Shown: positions 14,994-22,361 of the stretch, piece after piece
How the letters are laid out: each line of letters begins with the position of its first letter
Position numbering within the stretch: the first letter of the stretch is position 1
Source: Verrucomicrobiota bacterium
GTDB taxonomy: Bacteria; Verrucomicrobiota; Verrucomicrobiia; Chthoniobacterales; SZAS-18
Assembly (NCBI GenBank): GCA_018240025.1
Contig: JAFEGM010000028.1
Location: forward strand, 546-35,079
Length of the DNA: 34,534 nucleotides
Direction of reading: 5' to 3'
The notes under the pieces: generated by a model
What the model saw: the letters and a program-made list of their open reading frames with translations, nothing else
Database searches by the model: none
What the model was told of the DNA's origin: nothing
Made by a program: the position numbers and the translations under genes

Positions 14994-15778
14994 GCTCGGA
15001 CCCCTGGACGGCCATCATCGCCGACGACGAGCCGCTGGCCCGCGCCCGCATCGCCGGGTACCTGGCCGATTCCCCGGACGTGAAGGTGGTGGCGCAATGC
15101 GGCAGCGGCCCGGAGACGGTGGAGTCCGTGCGGGAGCATCGGCCCGACCTGCTCTTTCTCGACGTCCAGATGCCGGGCGGCGACGGCTTCGAGGTCCTGC
15201 GGCAGCTCGGACAGGACGCGCCGCGCGCAGTGATCTTCGTGACTGCCTTCGATCAGCACGCCCTGCGCGCCTTCGACGTCCACGCGGTCGACTATCTGCT
15301 GAAACCCTACGACGAGGACCGCTTTCTCGCCGCCCTGGCCCGCGCCCGCGCCCGCCTGGCCGCGGAGAATGGCGGGATGGATGCGAAACTGCGCGCCCTC
15401 CTGGCCAATCTGCCCCCTGCGCCCGCCGCCAGTTATCTGGAGCGCATCGCCATCAAGCCCGCCGCCGGGCGGATCCTGGTCCGCCGGGTCGCCGAGCTCG
15501 ACTGGGCCGAGGCCGACGGCAACTACGTGCGCCTCCACTTCGGCAAGGAATCCCACTTGCAGCGGGAGAAGCTGAGCTCCCTGGAAGCCCAGCTCGATCC
15601 CGCCCGTTTCGTCCGGGTGCACCGATCCGCCTTGGTCAATGTCGACCGCGTCCGCGAGCTCCGGCAGTCCTTTCACGGCGACTACACCATTGTCCTGCAC
15701 AGCGGCAGCGAAGTCCCGCTCGGCCGGGCGCAGAAAGAGGAGTTTCTGCGGCGGCTCGGCGAAGTAGGCGAGCGCTAG
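14990..15778 (+). CDS. LytTR-family response regulator
   Basis: A 262-residue response regulator. The receiver domain spans 8-120, with acidic residues Asp12/Asp13, phospho-acceptor Asp58 in LLFLDVQMPGGDGF, Thr85, and Lys105 in DYLLKPYDED. A LytTR DNA-binding domain (about 150-262) carries RVAELDWAEADGNYVRLHF and the family phrase FVRVHRSALVNVDRV. It would be phosphorylated by the kinase encoded just upstream and bind paired direct repeats at target promoters; none was identified with confidence here. It starts at ATG 14990, overlapping the kinase stop. A copy of the 24-nt palindromic repeat begins 14 nt after its stop codon. The target genes are unknown; the tct operon downstream is a neighbour only. 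Confidence 0.94.
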   Translation: MSSDPWTAIIADDEPLARARIAGYLADSPDVKVVAQCGSGPETVESVREHRPDLLFLDVQMPGGDGFEVLRQLGQDAPRAVIFVTAFDQHALRAFDVHAVDYLLKPYDEDRFLAALARARARLAAENGGMDAKLRALLANLPPAPAASYLERIAIKPAAGRILVRRVAELDWAEADGNYVRLHFGKESHLQREKLSSLEAQLDPARFVRVHRSALVNVDRVRELRQSFHGDYTIVLHSGSEVPLGRAQKEEFLRRLGEVGER

Positions 15779-15791
15779 CGCGGCGAATGAC

Positions 15792-15815
15792 GTAGTCCGC
15801 ACTCTCCGAGTGCGG
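15792..15815. repeat. 24-nt palindromic repeat, copy 1
   Basis: GTAGT followed by a perfect hairpin, CCGCACTC-TCC-GAGTGCGG (8-bp arms, 3-nt loop). It is identical over 24 nt to 19614-19637. It begins 14 nt after the response-regulator stop codon. It may be a REP-type element or a T-less terminator. Confidence 0.85.
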
Positions 15816-15852
15816 CCGCGCCGTGTCGGGGCGGACGCTGCGTTGGGCGAGG

Positions 15853-15916
15853 GACGGGGTGACGGGGTGATGGGGTGACGGGATGACGGGATGACGGGAT
15901 GACGCGGTGACGGATT
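15853..15916. repeat. 8-bp tandem repeat, eight units
   Basis: Eight head-to-tail 8-bp units: GACGGGGT twice, GATGGGGT, GACGGGAT three times, GACGCGGT, GACGGATT. It has no spacers and no coding sense, and lies in the gap between the response regulator and tctC. Arrays of this kind can change copy number. Confidence 0.88.
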
Positions 15917-15948
15917 GACTGGCTGTGCGGGCGACGCGTGAACGTGAC

Positions 15949-15964
15949 GAACCCTCTTGGGTTC
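15949..15964. terminator. 6-bp hairpin with tetraloop
   Basis: GAACCC-TCTT-GGGTTC is a perfect stem, 40 nt past the stop of the possible small membrane ORF on the minus strand. There is no T-run, so terminator function is only a guess. Confidence 0.35.
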
Positions 15965-16004
15965 TCTGCCAGTTTACAGCCCACAGGGCCCTTCAAGTCG
16001 TTGC

Positions 16005-16175
16005 CTACCGCACCGGCCAGCTTCGCTGCAGCGCCACGCGGGCCTCCGGGCGGTCCAGCGCGGCGGCCTGTTCGCGCGCGGTCTGGTGGGCGTGGAGACG
16101 GGCGGCCAGGACCGAGCCGATGAGGAGCACGCCAAGCAGCACGCCAACGAAGAGCAAAGGACGGAGAATGAGCAT
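16005..16175 (-). CDS. possible small single-span membrane protein (56 aa)
   Basis: A 56-codon frame on the minus strand, divergent from tctC. It has one clear hydrophobic helix near its N-terminus (MLILRPLLFVGVLLGVLLIG) followed by a short basic/polar tail (RLHAHQTAREQ). I do not recognise a family. The ATG at 16175 is the natural start for a signal-anchor protein; the frame stays open upstream to 16313 with an unlikely sequence. There is no Shine-Dalgarno site. It is the only plausible gene in the 609-nt gap between the response regulator and tctC; the rest of that gap holds the palindromic repeat, the 8-bp tandem array and a short hairpin. Confidence 0.35.
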   Translation of the reverse strand: MLILRPLLFVGVLLGVLLIGSVLAARLHAHQTAREQAAALDRPEARVALQRSWPVR

Positions 16176-16387
16176 GCGGGAGGTTGCCGGGCACCGAGCG
16201 AAAACGCGCATCGATAGAAGTGTCTTCGCCATCGCTTGCCGCGATGCGGAAAGCCGACTCGCCGGCGTGGTGCGCTCGGGCGCCCGCACGCGGCGGAATC
16301 CGCTTGCCCACACGGCCTCCGGCTCGTCATTCTGCGGCCACCGTGCCGCGGTCCGGCGCGCTCCTCTCCCTCATTTCCCCCCAAGCC

Positions 16388-17386
16388 ATGCGTACCACGC
16401 TGACCCTTCGCTTCGCGGCGCTCGCCGCCCTGCTCACCGCTCCTGCCGTCGCCCAGACGAAATGGGAGCCGCAGAAGCCCATCGAGATCATCGTCAATGC
16501 GGGCGCCGGCGGAGCGACCGACCAGCTGGCGCGCACGATCCAGGCGGTGTGCCTGAAACACAACCTGACCAAGCAGCCCTTCATCATCAACATCAAGCCC
16601 GGCGCCGGCGGCGCGGAGGGCATGCTGGAGGCGAAGAAGGCCAGCGGCGATCCGCACAAGCTCTTCATTGGCAACTCCGGAATCTACGCCATCCCGCTGG
16701 CCAACAAGGTGCCCTTCAACTGGCGCGATCTCACGCCGGTGGCCATCGTCGCGCTCGACGAATTCTGCCTCTGGGTCCACGGGGACACGCCTTACAAGAC
16801 GGCCAAGGAGTTCCTCGATGCGGTCAAGGCCGCCGGTCCCAACAAGATGAAGATGGGCGGCACGGCCGCTCTGCGCGAGGACCAGATCATCACCGCGCTC
16901 ATCGACGACAAGGCCGGCACGAAGTTCACCTACATCCCCTACAAGAGCGGCGCCGAGGCCTCGGTCCAGTTGGTGGGCAAGCACATCGACGCCAACGTCA
17001 ACAACCCGTCCGAGAGCATCTCCCAGTGGAAGGCGGGCCAATGCCGTCCGCTCTGCATCTTCTCGAAGGAGCGCAGCGAGTACAAGCAGAAGGTCGCCGG
17101 CGACCAGTCCTGGAACGACGTCCCCACCGCCAAGGAGGCGGGCTACGACATCGAATACGTCATGCTCCGCGGCATGTTCCTGCCCGGCGACGTCACCGCC
17201 GACCAGACGGCCTATTACGTCGACCTCTTCAAGCAGGTCGTCTCCAAGCCCGAGTGGAAGGAATACCTCGAGAAGAGCGCGCTGAAGAGCGCCTTCATCG
17301 CGGGGAAGGAATTCACCGACTTCCTGGTCAAGGACGAGGCCCGGCACAAGGAGATCATGACCAAGGCCGGTTTCGTCGCCCAGTAA
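16388..17386 (+). CDS. tctC: tripartite tricarboxylate transporter substrate-binding protein
   Basis: A 332-residue periplasmic binding protein of the TctC/BugT family. A signal peptide (MRTTLTLRFAALAALLTAPA, cleavage near VAQ) precedes the typical first strand PIEIIVNAGAGGATDQLAR (residues 31-49). The family phrase IINIKPGAGGAEGM follows, and the domain continues to a C-terminal helical region (EWKEYLEKSALKS...). It captures a carboxylate or similar solute and delivers it to the TctAB membrane part; the ligand cannot be deduced. It is the first gene of a tctC-tctB-tctA operon. A C/T-rich leader ending CCCCCCAAGCC precedes the ATG. A hairpin follows its stop and may set its expression above that of the membrane genes. 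Confidence 0.92.
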   Translation: MRTTLTLRFAALAALLTAPAVAQTKWEPQKPIEIIVNAGAGGATDQLARTIQAVCLKHNLTKQPFIINIKPGAGGAEGMLEAKKASGDPHKLFIGNSGIYAIPLANKVPFNWRDLTPVAIVALDEFCLWVHGDTPYKTAKEFLDAVKAAGPNKMKMGGTAALREDQIITALIDDKAGTKFTYIPYKSGAEASVQLVGKHIDANVNNPSESISQWKAGQCRPLCIFSKERSEYKQKVAGDQSWNDVPTAKEAGYDIEYVMLRGMFLPGDVTADQTAYYVDLFKQVVSKPEWKEYLEKSALKSAFIAGKEFTDFLVKDEARHKEIMTKAGFVAQ

Positions 17387-17404
17387 CCGACCTCGCTTTC
17401 GGGA

Positions 17405-17436
17405 TCGAGTCAGCTCTGCTCCCACGCCCGACTCGA
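17405..17436 (+). other. intercistronic hairpin between tctC and tctB
   Basis: The arms TCGAGTC and GACTCGA are separated by 18 nt, 18 nt after the tctC stop. Stem-loops after binding-protein genes often protect the upstream mRNA or lower readthrough, so that the binding protein outnumbers the permease. That role here is inferred from position only. Confidence 0.4.
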
Positions 17437-17533
17437 AACCAGCCCGCCGCATGGGAATTCAGGGATTCGCCCGGGTCGTCGACCAGCGGTGCCTGCACAC
17501 CCTGACGTGCCGGCCCTCCTCACGCCCCGCCGC

Positions 17534-18061
17534 ATGACCCCATCGCACGAAACCACGACCGATCCGAACCGCAGCATCGGGCAGCCCTCGATGGCCACGA
17601 TGGAGATCGGCGTGGCCGTCTTCCTGATCGGGTTCGGGGCGCTCATCTCGCAGGACAGCTGGAAACTCGGCGCGCGCTGGTCGGAGCTGCGCGGGCCGGG
17701 CGCCGGCTATTTCCCCTTTTACCTCGGGATCGCCCTCGCCCTCTGCGGCTTCTCCATCCTGATCCGTGCCGTCCGGCTGCGACCGAAGCTGCGCGTGCGC
17801 TTCATCGAGTGGCACCAGGCGGTGCCGGTCCTGACCATCTTCGTCCCCACGATCGCCTTCGTGGGCTCGATCCACTTTCTCGGCTTCTACGTCGCCTCCA
17901 TCGTCTTCGTCGCCTGCTTCATGCGCTTCGCCGGCCGGATGGCCTGGTGGAAATGCCTGACGTATTCCTCGCTGCCGGTGGTCTTCCTCTTCTGGCTCTT
18001 CGAGAAACGCTTCCTGGTGCCGATGCCCCGCGGGAAGGTCGAGGCGCTGCTGGGGTTGTAG
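17534..18061 (+). CDS. tctB: tripartite tricarboxylate transporter small membrane subunit
   Basis: A 175-residue TctB-family protein with four predicted transmembrane segments: about MEIGVAVFLIGFGALI, GYFPFYLGIALALCGFSILI, VPVLTIFVPTIAFVGSIHFL and the segments around FYVASIVFVACFMRF and VVFLFWLF. TctB is the poorly conserved small subunit that pairs with TctA in the inner membrane of a secondary, ion-driven carrier. The ATG at 17534 is preferred; a GTG at 17489 would add 15 residues. It lies between tctC and tctA, with 21 nt before tctA. The assignment rests on topology and on the tctC-B-A gene order. Confidence 0.85.
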   Translation: MTPSHETTTDPNRSIGQPSMATMEIGVAVFLIGFGALISQDSWKLGARWSELRGPGAGYFPFYLGIALALCGFSILIRAVRLRPKLRVRFIEWHQAVPVLTIFVPTIAFVGSIHFLGFYVASIVFVACFMRFAGRMAWWKCLTYSSLPVVFLFWLFEKRFLVPMPRGKVEALLGL

Positions 18062-18082
18062 GGAATTCGAGGGTCCGCGCGC

Positions 18083-19603
18083 ATGGAATCGTTCACCTAC
18101 CTTTGGCACGGGTTTCAGACCGCCCTCACGCCCTACAACTTCGGGCTGATGCTCCTCGGCATCACTCTTGGCGTGCTCGTCGGCGTGCTGCCCGGACTCG
18201 GCGGGCCGAACGGGGTGGCCATTCTGCTGCCGCTGACCTACGGCATGTCGCTGCTGCCCGGCGGCACCACCTCCGCCATCATCCTGCTCTCCTGCATCTA
18301 CTGGGGCGCGCTCTTCGGCGGGGCCATCACATCCATTCTCTTCAACATCCCCGGCGAGGCCTGGAGTGTGGCCACCACCTTCGACGGCTATCCCATGGCC
18401 CAGCAAGGGAGAGCCGGCGAAGCGCTCACCGCGGCCTTCACGGGGTCGTTCGTGGGCGCGCTTTTCTCGGTCCTGCTGATCACCTTTCTCGCGCCCGTGA
18501 TCGCAAACTTCGCGCTGCGCTTCGGTCCGCCTGCCTTCTTCGGGGTGTATTTCCTGACCTTCGCCAGCTTCAGCGGAACGAGCCGCTCGCCCTTCTCGAA
18601 AACCGCCGCGGCCACGCTCTTCGGCTTCATCCTGGCGGCGGTCGGCATGGACACGGTCAGCGGCACGCTCCGGCTGACGTTCGGCTTCGAGACGATGATC
18701 GGCGGGTTCGACTTCCTCGTCGCCGTCATCGGTCTCTTCGGCCTCGGTGAAATCCTCCTCTCGATGGAGGAGGGCCTCGCCTTCCGCGGCGGCAAGGCCA
18801 AGCTCGATCTGGCCATCGTCTTCAAGACCTGGCGCGACATGTTCCGGCATTGGAAGACGCTCCTGCAGGGCTGCCTGATCGGCGCCTGGATGGGCGTGAA
18901 GCCCGGCGGGGCCATCGCGGCCAGTTTCATGGCCTACGCCGTGGCCAAGCGCACCGGCAAGAACCCGGAGGAGTTCGGCACCGGACGGATCGAGGGGGTC
19001 ATCGCCCCCGAGACGGCCGCCCACTCGGCCGGGGCCAGCGCGCTGCTGCCCATGCTGACGCTCGGCATTCCCGGCTCCGGAACCGCGGCCGTGCTGTTGG
19101 GAGGGCTGATGATGTGGGGGCTGCAGCCCGGGCCGACGCTCTTCGCCGAGCAGAAAGAGTTCGTCTGGGGGCTGATCGCCTCGATGTACCTGAGCAACGT
19201 GGTCGGCCTGATCGTGGTCTTGGCCACTGTGCCGCTCTTCGCCGCCCTGCTCCGCATTCCCTTCGCGGTCATCGCGCCCTTCATCATCGTGGCCTGCGTG
19301 ATGGGCGCCTACACGGTGCACAACTCGATGTTCGACGTCTGGCTCATGCTGATCTTCGGGATCATCGGATACCTCTGCAAGAAGCTCGACTACCCCCTCG
19401 CGCCGCTCACTCTCGCCCTCATTCTCGGCGACAAAATGGAGGACGCTTTCCGCCAGTCGCTGCTCGGCTCGCGCGGCAGCCTGCTGGTGTTCTTCAGCCA
19501 ACCGCTCGAGGCCACCCTGATGATCGCCGGCCTCATTCTGATCGCCTGGCCGCTCGTCACCGGCCGCCGGCGGAAGCGCATCGGCGGCGAGGGAGATCGG
19601 TAG
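18083..19603 (+). CDS. tctA: tripartite tricarboxylate transporter large permease subunit
   Basis: A 506-residue TctA permease with about a dozen hydrophobic spans. Signature stretches are GVLVGVLPGLGGPNGVAILLP (31-50 region), FGGAITSILFNIPG (78-91) and LTLGIPGSGTAAVLLGG (326-341), the inverted-repeat glycine/proline loops of the family. It forms the transport path for the solute delivered by TctC. The ATG at 18083 has a GAGGG about 11 nt upstream. It is last in the operon, and its stop is followed 10 nt later by the second copy of the 24-nt palindromic repeat. In the second loop the sequence is GVKPGG, where related proteins more often have a hydrophobic residue instead of Lys. Confidence 0.94.
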   Translation: MESFTYLWHGFQTALTPYNFGLMLLGITLGVLVGVLPGLGGPNGVAILLPLTYGMSLLPGGTTSAIILLSCIYWGALFGGAITSILFNIPGEAWSVATTFDGYPMAQQGRAGEALTAAFTGSFVGALFSVLLITFLAPVIANFALRFGPPAFFGVYFLTFASFSGTSRSPFSKTAAATLFGFILAAVGMDTVSGTLRLTFGFETMIGGFDFLVAVIGLFGLGEILLSMEEGLAFRGGKAKLDLAIVFKTWRDMFRHWKTLLQGCLIGAWMGVKPGGAIAASFMAYAVAKRTGKNPEEFGTGRIEGVIAPETAAHSAGASALLPMLTLGIPGSGTAAVLLGGLMMWGLQPGPTLFAEQKEFVWGLIASMYLSNVVGLIVVLATVPLFAALLRIPFAVIAPFIIVACVMGAYTVHNSMFDVWLMLIFGIIGYLCKKLDYPLAPLTLALILGDKMEDAFRQSLLGSRGSLLVFFSQPLEATLMIAGLILIAWPLVTGRRRKRIGGEGDR

Positions 19604-19613
19604 AAGACGAGAA

Positions 19614-19637
19614 GTAGTCCGCACTCTCCGAGTGCGG
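19614..19637. repeat. 24-nt palindromic repeat, copy 2
   Basis: Identical over 24 nt to 15792-15815 (stem arms CCGCACTC / GAGTGCGG, 3-nt loop). It begins 11 nt after the tctA stop. Both copies sit in the same orientation relative to the upstream gene, which favours a 3'-end role. Confidence 0.85.
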
Positions 19638-19737
19638 CTGGTCGCGACGGAGAAAGGCCGCGAAGCGGAGGAGATTCAGGAGAACGAGACCGAGACGGGA
19701 GACTGGAGCCCGAGGTCGGCGAGAATCCCGTAGCGAC

Positions 19738-19793
19738 ACTTCGACTTCAAACTTCACACTTCCTGCGAGTTTCGAGTTTCGAACTTCGAGTTT
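19738..19793. repeat. heptad-periodic intergenic tract C
   Basis: Two sub-blocks with a 7-bp period. First comes ACTTCG (one base short), ACTTCAA, ACTTCAC, ACTTCCT. Then come CGAGTTT, CGAGTTT, CGAACTT, CGAGTTT (19766-19793). The second block is a near reverse complement of the first. It lies 19 nt before the MazG-like gene. Confidence 0.7.
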
Positions 19794-19811
19794 GCGAGCG
19801 AAGCGAGCCCC

Positions 19812-20162
19812 ATGTCCGACAGCATCGGTGCGCTCACGGCGGAGATCCGGGCCTTCTGCGAGGCGCGGGATTGGCGGCAATTCCACGGGCCCAAGGAAAT
19901 GGCGGTCGCGCTGGCCGCGGAGGCGGGGGAACTGCTCCAGCATTTCGTCTGGCAGTCGGCCGAGCAGTCCGAGCGCCGCGTGCTGGAGCGGCGCGAGGCG
20001 ATCGCAGACGAGATGGCGGACGTGGGCATCCTCCTGCTCGAATTCGCCGACACCGTGGGCATCGACCTCGCGGCGGCCATGCGCGCGAAGCTGGCCCGGA
20101 ACGAGGCGCGCTACCCGGTCGCGAAGGCCCGCGGCTCGAACGCGAAATACAATGAGCTCTGA
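19812..20162 (+). CDS. MazG-like nucleotide pyrophosphohydrolase
   Basis: A 116-residue all-helical MazG-like protein of the dCTPase/RS21-C6 type. The metal-binding signature is EAGELLQHF (Glu37 and Glu40) together with DEMADVGILLLEF further on, giving the E-x-x-E...E-x-x-D pattern. It should hydrolyse (d)NTPs to monophosphate and pyrophosphate, in nucleotide-pool cleaning. The opening FCEARDWRQFHGPKEMAVAL is typical of the small family. It overlaps rsmH by 11 nt, so the two are probably co-translated. The ATG is at 19812 and there is no Shine-Dalgarno site; the leader is the heptad repeat tract. The exact nucleotide is unknown. Confidence 0.88.
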   Translation: MSDSIGALTAEIRAFCEARDWRQFHGPKEMAVALAAEAGELLQHFVWQSAEQSERRVLERREAIADEMADVGILLLEFADTVGIDLAAAMRAKLARNEARYPVAKARGSNAKYNEL

Positions 20163-21210
20163 GCCGCTCCCGCCCGCGCCTGCGCCGGAGGAAGCTCCGC
20201 GACCGCATCGACGCCGGCCCCGCTATGCGGGCAAACACCCGCGCCGCTTCGCCGACAAATACAAGGAGCACCGTGGCGATCCCGAGACGGCCGCGAAGGT
20301 CGAGGCCAGCGGCAAAACGCTGGCCGGCACGCATCGCAGCATCATGGTCGCGGAGGTGCTGGAGGCGCTGCAGCCGCAGCCGGGCGAGATCGGCGTCGAC
20401 TGCACCCTCGGCTACGGCGGCCACGCCCGCGCGCTGCTCGAGCGCCTCGGCCCGGGCGGCTGCCTGCTCGGGCTCGATGCCGACCCGCTCCAGCTCCCGC
20501 GCGCCGAGGCTCGGCTGCGGACCGCCGGCTTCGGCCCCGAGCGCTTTCGGGCGCGGCTGACCAACTTCGCCGGGGTGCGCAAGGCGCTGGCCGCCGAGGG
20601 TCTGCCGGGGGCGGACTTCCTGCTGGCCGATCTCGGTCTGTCCTCGATGCAGATCGACGACCCCACCCGCGGCTTCTCGGTGCGCGAGGACGGTCCGCTC
20701 GATATGCGCCTCAATCCCCAACGCGGCCTGACTGCGGGGCAATGGCTCGAGCGCATCTCCATCCCCAAGCTCGCCCTCGCCCTGCGCGAGCACGCCGACG
20801 AACCCGCCGCCGAACACCTCGCGGCCGCTCTGGCGGGCCGGACCTTTTCCGGCACCCACGCGCTTGCCCAGGCCGTGCGCGAAGCTCTGCCGGCCGGGCT
20901 CGACCGCGAGGAGGTCGCCACGACCATCCGACGCGTCTTCCAGGCCGTGCGGATCGCGGTGAACGAGGAGTTCTCGGTGCTCGAGGCGCTGCTGCGCTGT
21001 CTGCCTGAGGTCCTGCGACCGGGCGGTCGCGTGGCCATCCTGAGCTTTCACTCGGGCGAGGATCGGCGGGTGAAAAAGGCCTTCCAGCTCGGCCAGCGCG
21101 CGGGGATCTACTCGGCGGTCAGCGACCTGATCCGACCGACGCCGGAGGAATGCCGGGCGAATTCCCGCGCCGCGCCCGCCAAGCTCCGCTGGGCGAAACG
21201 TACGGACTGA
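20152..21210 (+). CDS. rsmH: 16S rRNA (cytosine(1402)-N4)-methyltransferase
   Basis: A 352-residue RsmH (MraW). It adds the N4-methyl of m4Cm1402 in the ribosomal P site using SAM. Diagnostic parts are THRSIMVAEVLEAL, the SAM-binding VDCTLGYGGHARALLERL, LLADLGLSSMQIDDPTRGFS, and the C-terminal LSFHSGEDRRVKKAF. The N-terminus carries about 55 extra residues, Pro/Arg/Lys-rich (RRRPRYAGKHPRRFADKYKE), which could help rRNA binding. In most bacteria rsmH lies with mraZ, ftsL and ftsI; here it follows a MazG-like gene, with none of the dcw genes beside it. The ATG at 20152 lies inside the end of the preceding gene. Confidence 0.93.
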   Translation: MSSEPLPPAPAPEEAPRPHRRRPRYAGKHPRRFADKYKEHRGDPETAAKVEASGKTLAGTHRSIMVAEVLEALQPQPGEIGVDCTLGYGGHARALLERLGPGGCLLGLDADPLQLPRAEARLRTAGFGPERFRARLTNFAGVRKALAAEGLPGADFLLADLGLSSMQIDDPTRGFSVREDGPLDMRLNPQRGLTAGQWLERISIPKLALALREHADEPAAEHLAAALAGRTFSGTHALAQAVREALPAGLDREEVATTIRRVFQAVRIAVNEEFSVLEALLRCLPEVLRPGGRVAILSFHSGEDRRVKKAFQLGQRAGIYSAVSDLIRPTPEECRANSRAAPAKLRWAKRTD

Positions 21211-21224
21211 CGGATTTACTGTTA

Positions 21225-21241
21225 CCGCCCGCCTCGGGCGG
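21225..21241 (+). terminator. stem-loop after rsmH
   Basis: A 7-bp stem CCGCCCG / CGGGCGG with a CCT loop, flanked by TTA and TAA, 14 nt after the rsmH stop. There is no T-run. It is probably a 3'-end structure. Confidence 0.5.
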
Positions 21242-21275
21242 GTAAGACCTCGTCGAACCCACTCACTCCGCCTCC

Positions 21276-21956
21276 ATGAAAAAACTCCTCCTCCTCGCGG
21301 CCGCCGCCGCCCTCCTTTCCCCCGCTCTGCCCGCGCAGGACGCCGCCAGCACCGCCCAGCAGCTGGCCGGCAAATGGCGCATCGCCTCCGGGCGCAATCC
21401 GGGCTCCCAGACCAACAACTACGGCGGCACCGTGCAGATCGCGGCCAAGTCCAACGGCGTGATGGGCATGATCTGGAACGTCAACGGCACGCCGGCCTAC
21501 GCCGGCATCGGCCTGACGAACGGCCGACTCATGGCCGCGGGCTACGGCAACAACGCGCCCTTCGGGCTGATCGTCTACGAGGCCAAGGGCGACGAATTCC
21601 AGGGCATCTGGACCGGCTCCATGACCAAGGGTGAGGTCGGCTTCGAAACGCTGCGCCCCTCGGGCACGCAGGGCGTCTTCGACATCGTCAAAGGCACCCA
21701 GCCGGGCGGCGGCAACTACTCCGGTCAGGTCCGCATCGAGAAGAAAGGGGACGTTTACGAAATGCAGTGGCGCATCGGCAAGGAGGTCTACCGCGGCGCC
21801 GGCATCCGCGTGGGCGACACGCTCATCGCCGGCTGGACGCCGGGCAAAAGTGTCGGCGTCGTCTTCTACAAGCTCGGCGAAGGCCTGAAGACCATGGAAG
21901 GCCTTTGGACCGGTCTGGGCGCCACCAAGCTCGGCAGCGAAACGCTGGAGCGCTGA
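21276..21956 (+). CDS. secreted protein of two tandem homologous domains
   Basis: A 226-residue exported protein. The signal peptide MKKLLLLAAAAALLSPALPA ends near AQD. The mature part consists of two similar halves of about 96 residues (31-127 and 131-226). Shared landmarks in order are: an aromatic start (KWRI / VFDI), NY-x-G-x-V-x-I (NYGGTVQI / NYSGQVRI), M-x-W (MIW / MQW), Y-x-G-x-G-I (YAGIG / YRGAGI), VY/VFY, and GIWTG / GLWTG. Each half ends in ETL. This points to an internal duplication of a small beta-rich fold. No catalytic motif was seen and I do not recognise the family. It is alone between stem-loops on both sides, so it is likely its own transcript. A C/T-rich leader precedes the ATG. 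Confidence 0.85.
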   Translation: MKKLLLLAAAAALLSPALPAQDAASTAQQLAGKWRIASGRNPGSQTNNYGGTVQIAAKSNGVMGMIWNVNGTPAYAGIGLTNGRLMAAGYGNNAPFGLIVYEAKGDEFQGIWTGSMTKGEVGFETLRPSGTQGVFDIVKGTQPGGGNYSGQVRIEKKGDVYEMQWRIGKEVYRGAGIRVGDTLIAGWTPGKSVGVVFYKLGEGLKTMEGLWTGLGATKLGSETLER

Positions 21957-22008
21957 CCAGCGCAGGGCCGCCAATTTTCGGGCGGTAATTTCGAACGTCA
22001 GGCCCTCG

Positions 22009-22041
22009 GCAGGGGACTACCGTGCACCGGTGGTCCCCTGC
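22009..22041 (+). terminator. strong stem-loop between genes
   Basis: The outer arms GCAGGGGAC / GTCCCCTGC (9 bp) and inner arms ACCG / CGGT are separated by a T-G wobble; the loop is TGCAC. In all there are about 14 pairs. It lies 53 nt after the secreted-protein stop. No T-run follows, so it may be an RNA-stability element or a T-less terminator. Confidence 0.6.
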
Positions 22042-22127
22042 GCATTTCCGGTGACGGGAATTCGTCTTTTCGGAGCCGCAGCGCGCTGTTGAATCTTGCC
22101 GGGCTTTTTCGCTAATCTCTCTCTCCC

Positions 22128-22361
22128 ATGGCTTCCGACTCGCTCACCGACCGTGCCAAGCAGGCGACGAAAATCGCCAGCCAGCCTGAGGATTACAAGG
22201 TCTGCGAGGGCTGCGAATCGATCGTCGCGCGGCGGGTGGTCTTCTGTCCGAACTGTCACGGCTACCGCTTCAACGAGCAGGCGCAGGCGGTGATCGACCA
22301 GGCCATCCTGCTCGGCGGCCGGGAACGCACCAGCGTGGTCTCGGACGACCTGGCGCATTGA
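22128..22361 (+). CDS. small four-cysteine (zinc-ribbon-like) protein
   Basis: A 77-residue protein with two CxxC pairs: Cys26/Cys29 in KVCEGCES and Cys40/Cys43 in VFCPNCHGYRFN. The arrangement and spacing fit a zinc ribbon or knuckle, followed by a helical tail (EQAQAVIDQAILLGG). It has no signal peptide, so it is cytoplasmic. A rubredoxin-like metal site is an alternative, but the hydrophobic core of rubredoxins is not evident. The stop overlaps the next ATG (TauE permease) by one base (TGATG), suggesting coupled translation. The ATG is preceded by the tract TCTCTCTCTCCC. The function is unknown; a nucleic-acid or protein-binding role is a guess. Confidence 0.82.
   Translation: MASDSLTDRAKQATKIASQPEDYKVCEGCESIVARRVVFCPNCHGYRFNEQAQAVIDQAILLGGRERTSVVSDDLAH

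Noticed and set aside
15853..15916. CRISPR array
   Set aside because: The units are 8 bp with no spacers; the heptad tracts likewise lack spacers, and no cas gene is present.
13839..19603. LytS/LytTR pair as the dedicated regulator of the tct operon
   Set aside because: The only link is distance; a 609-nt gap with repeats separates them and no paired LytTR-type direct repeats were found upstream of tctC. Known tct regulators are of another family.
17459..19624. Minus-strand frame of 721 codons
   Set aside because: Antisense to tctB and tctA; the Glu/Asp/Gly/Arg-rich product is the usual mirror of hydrophobic membrane genes.
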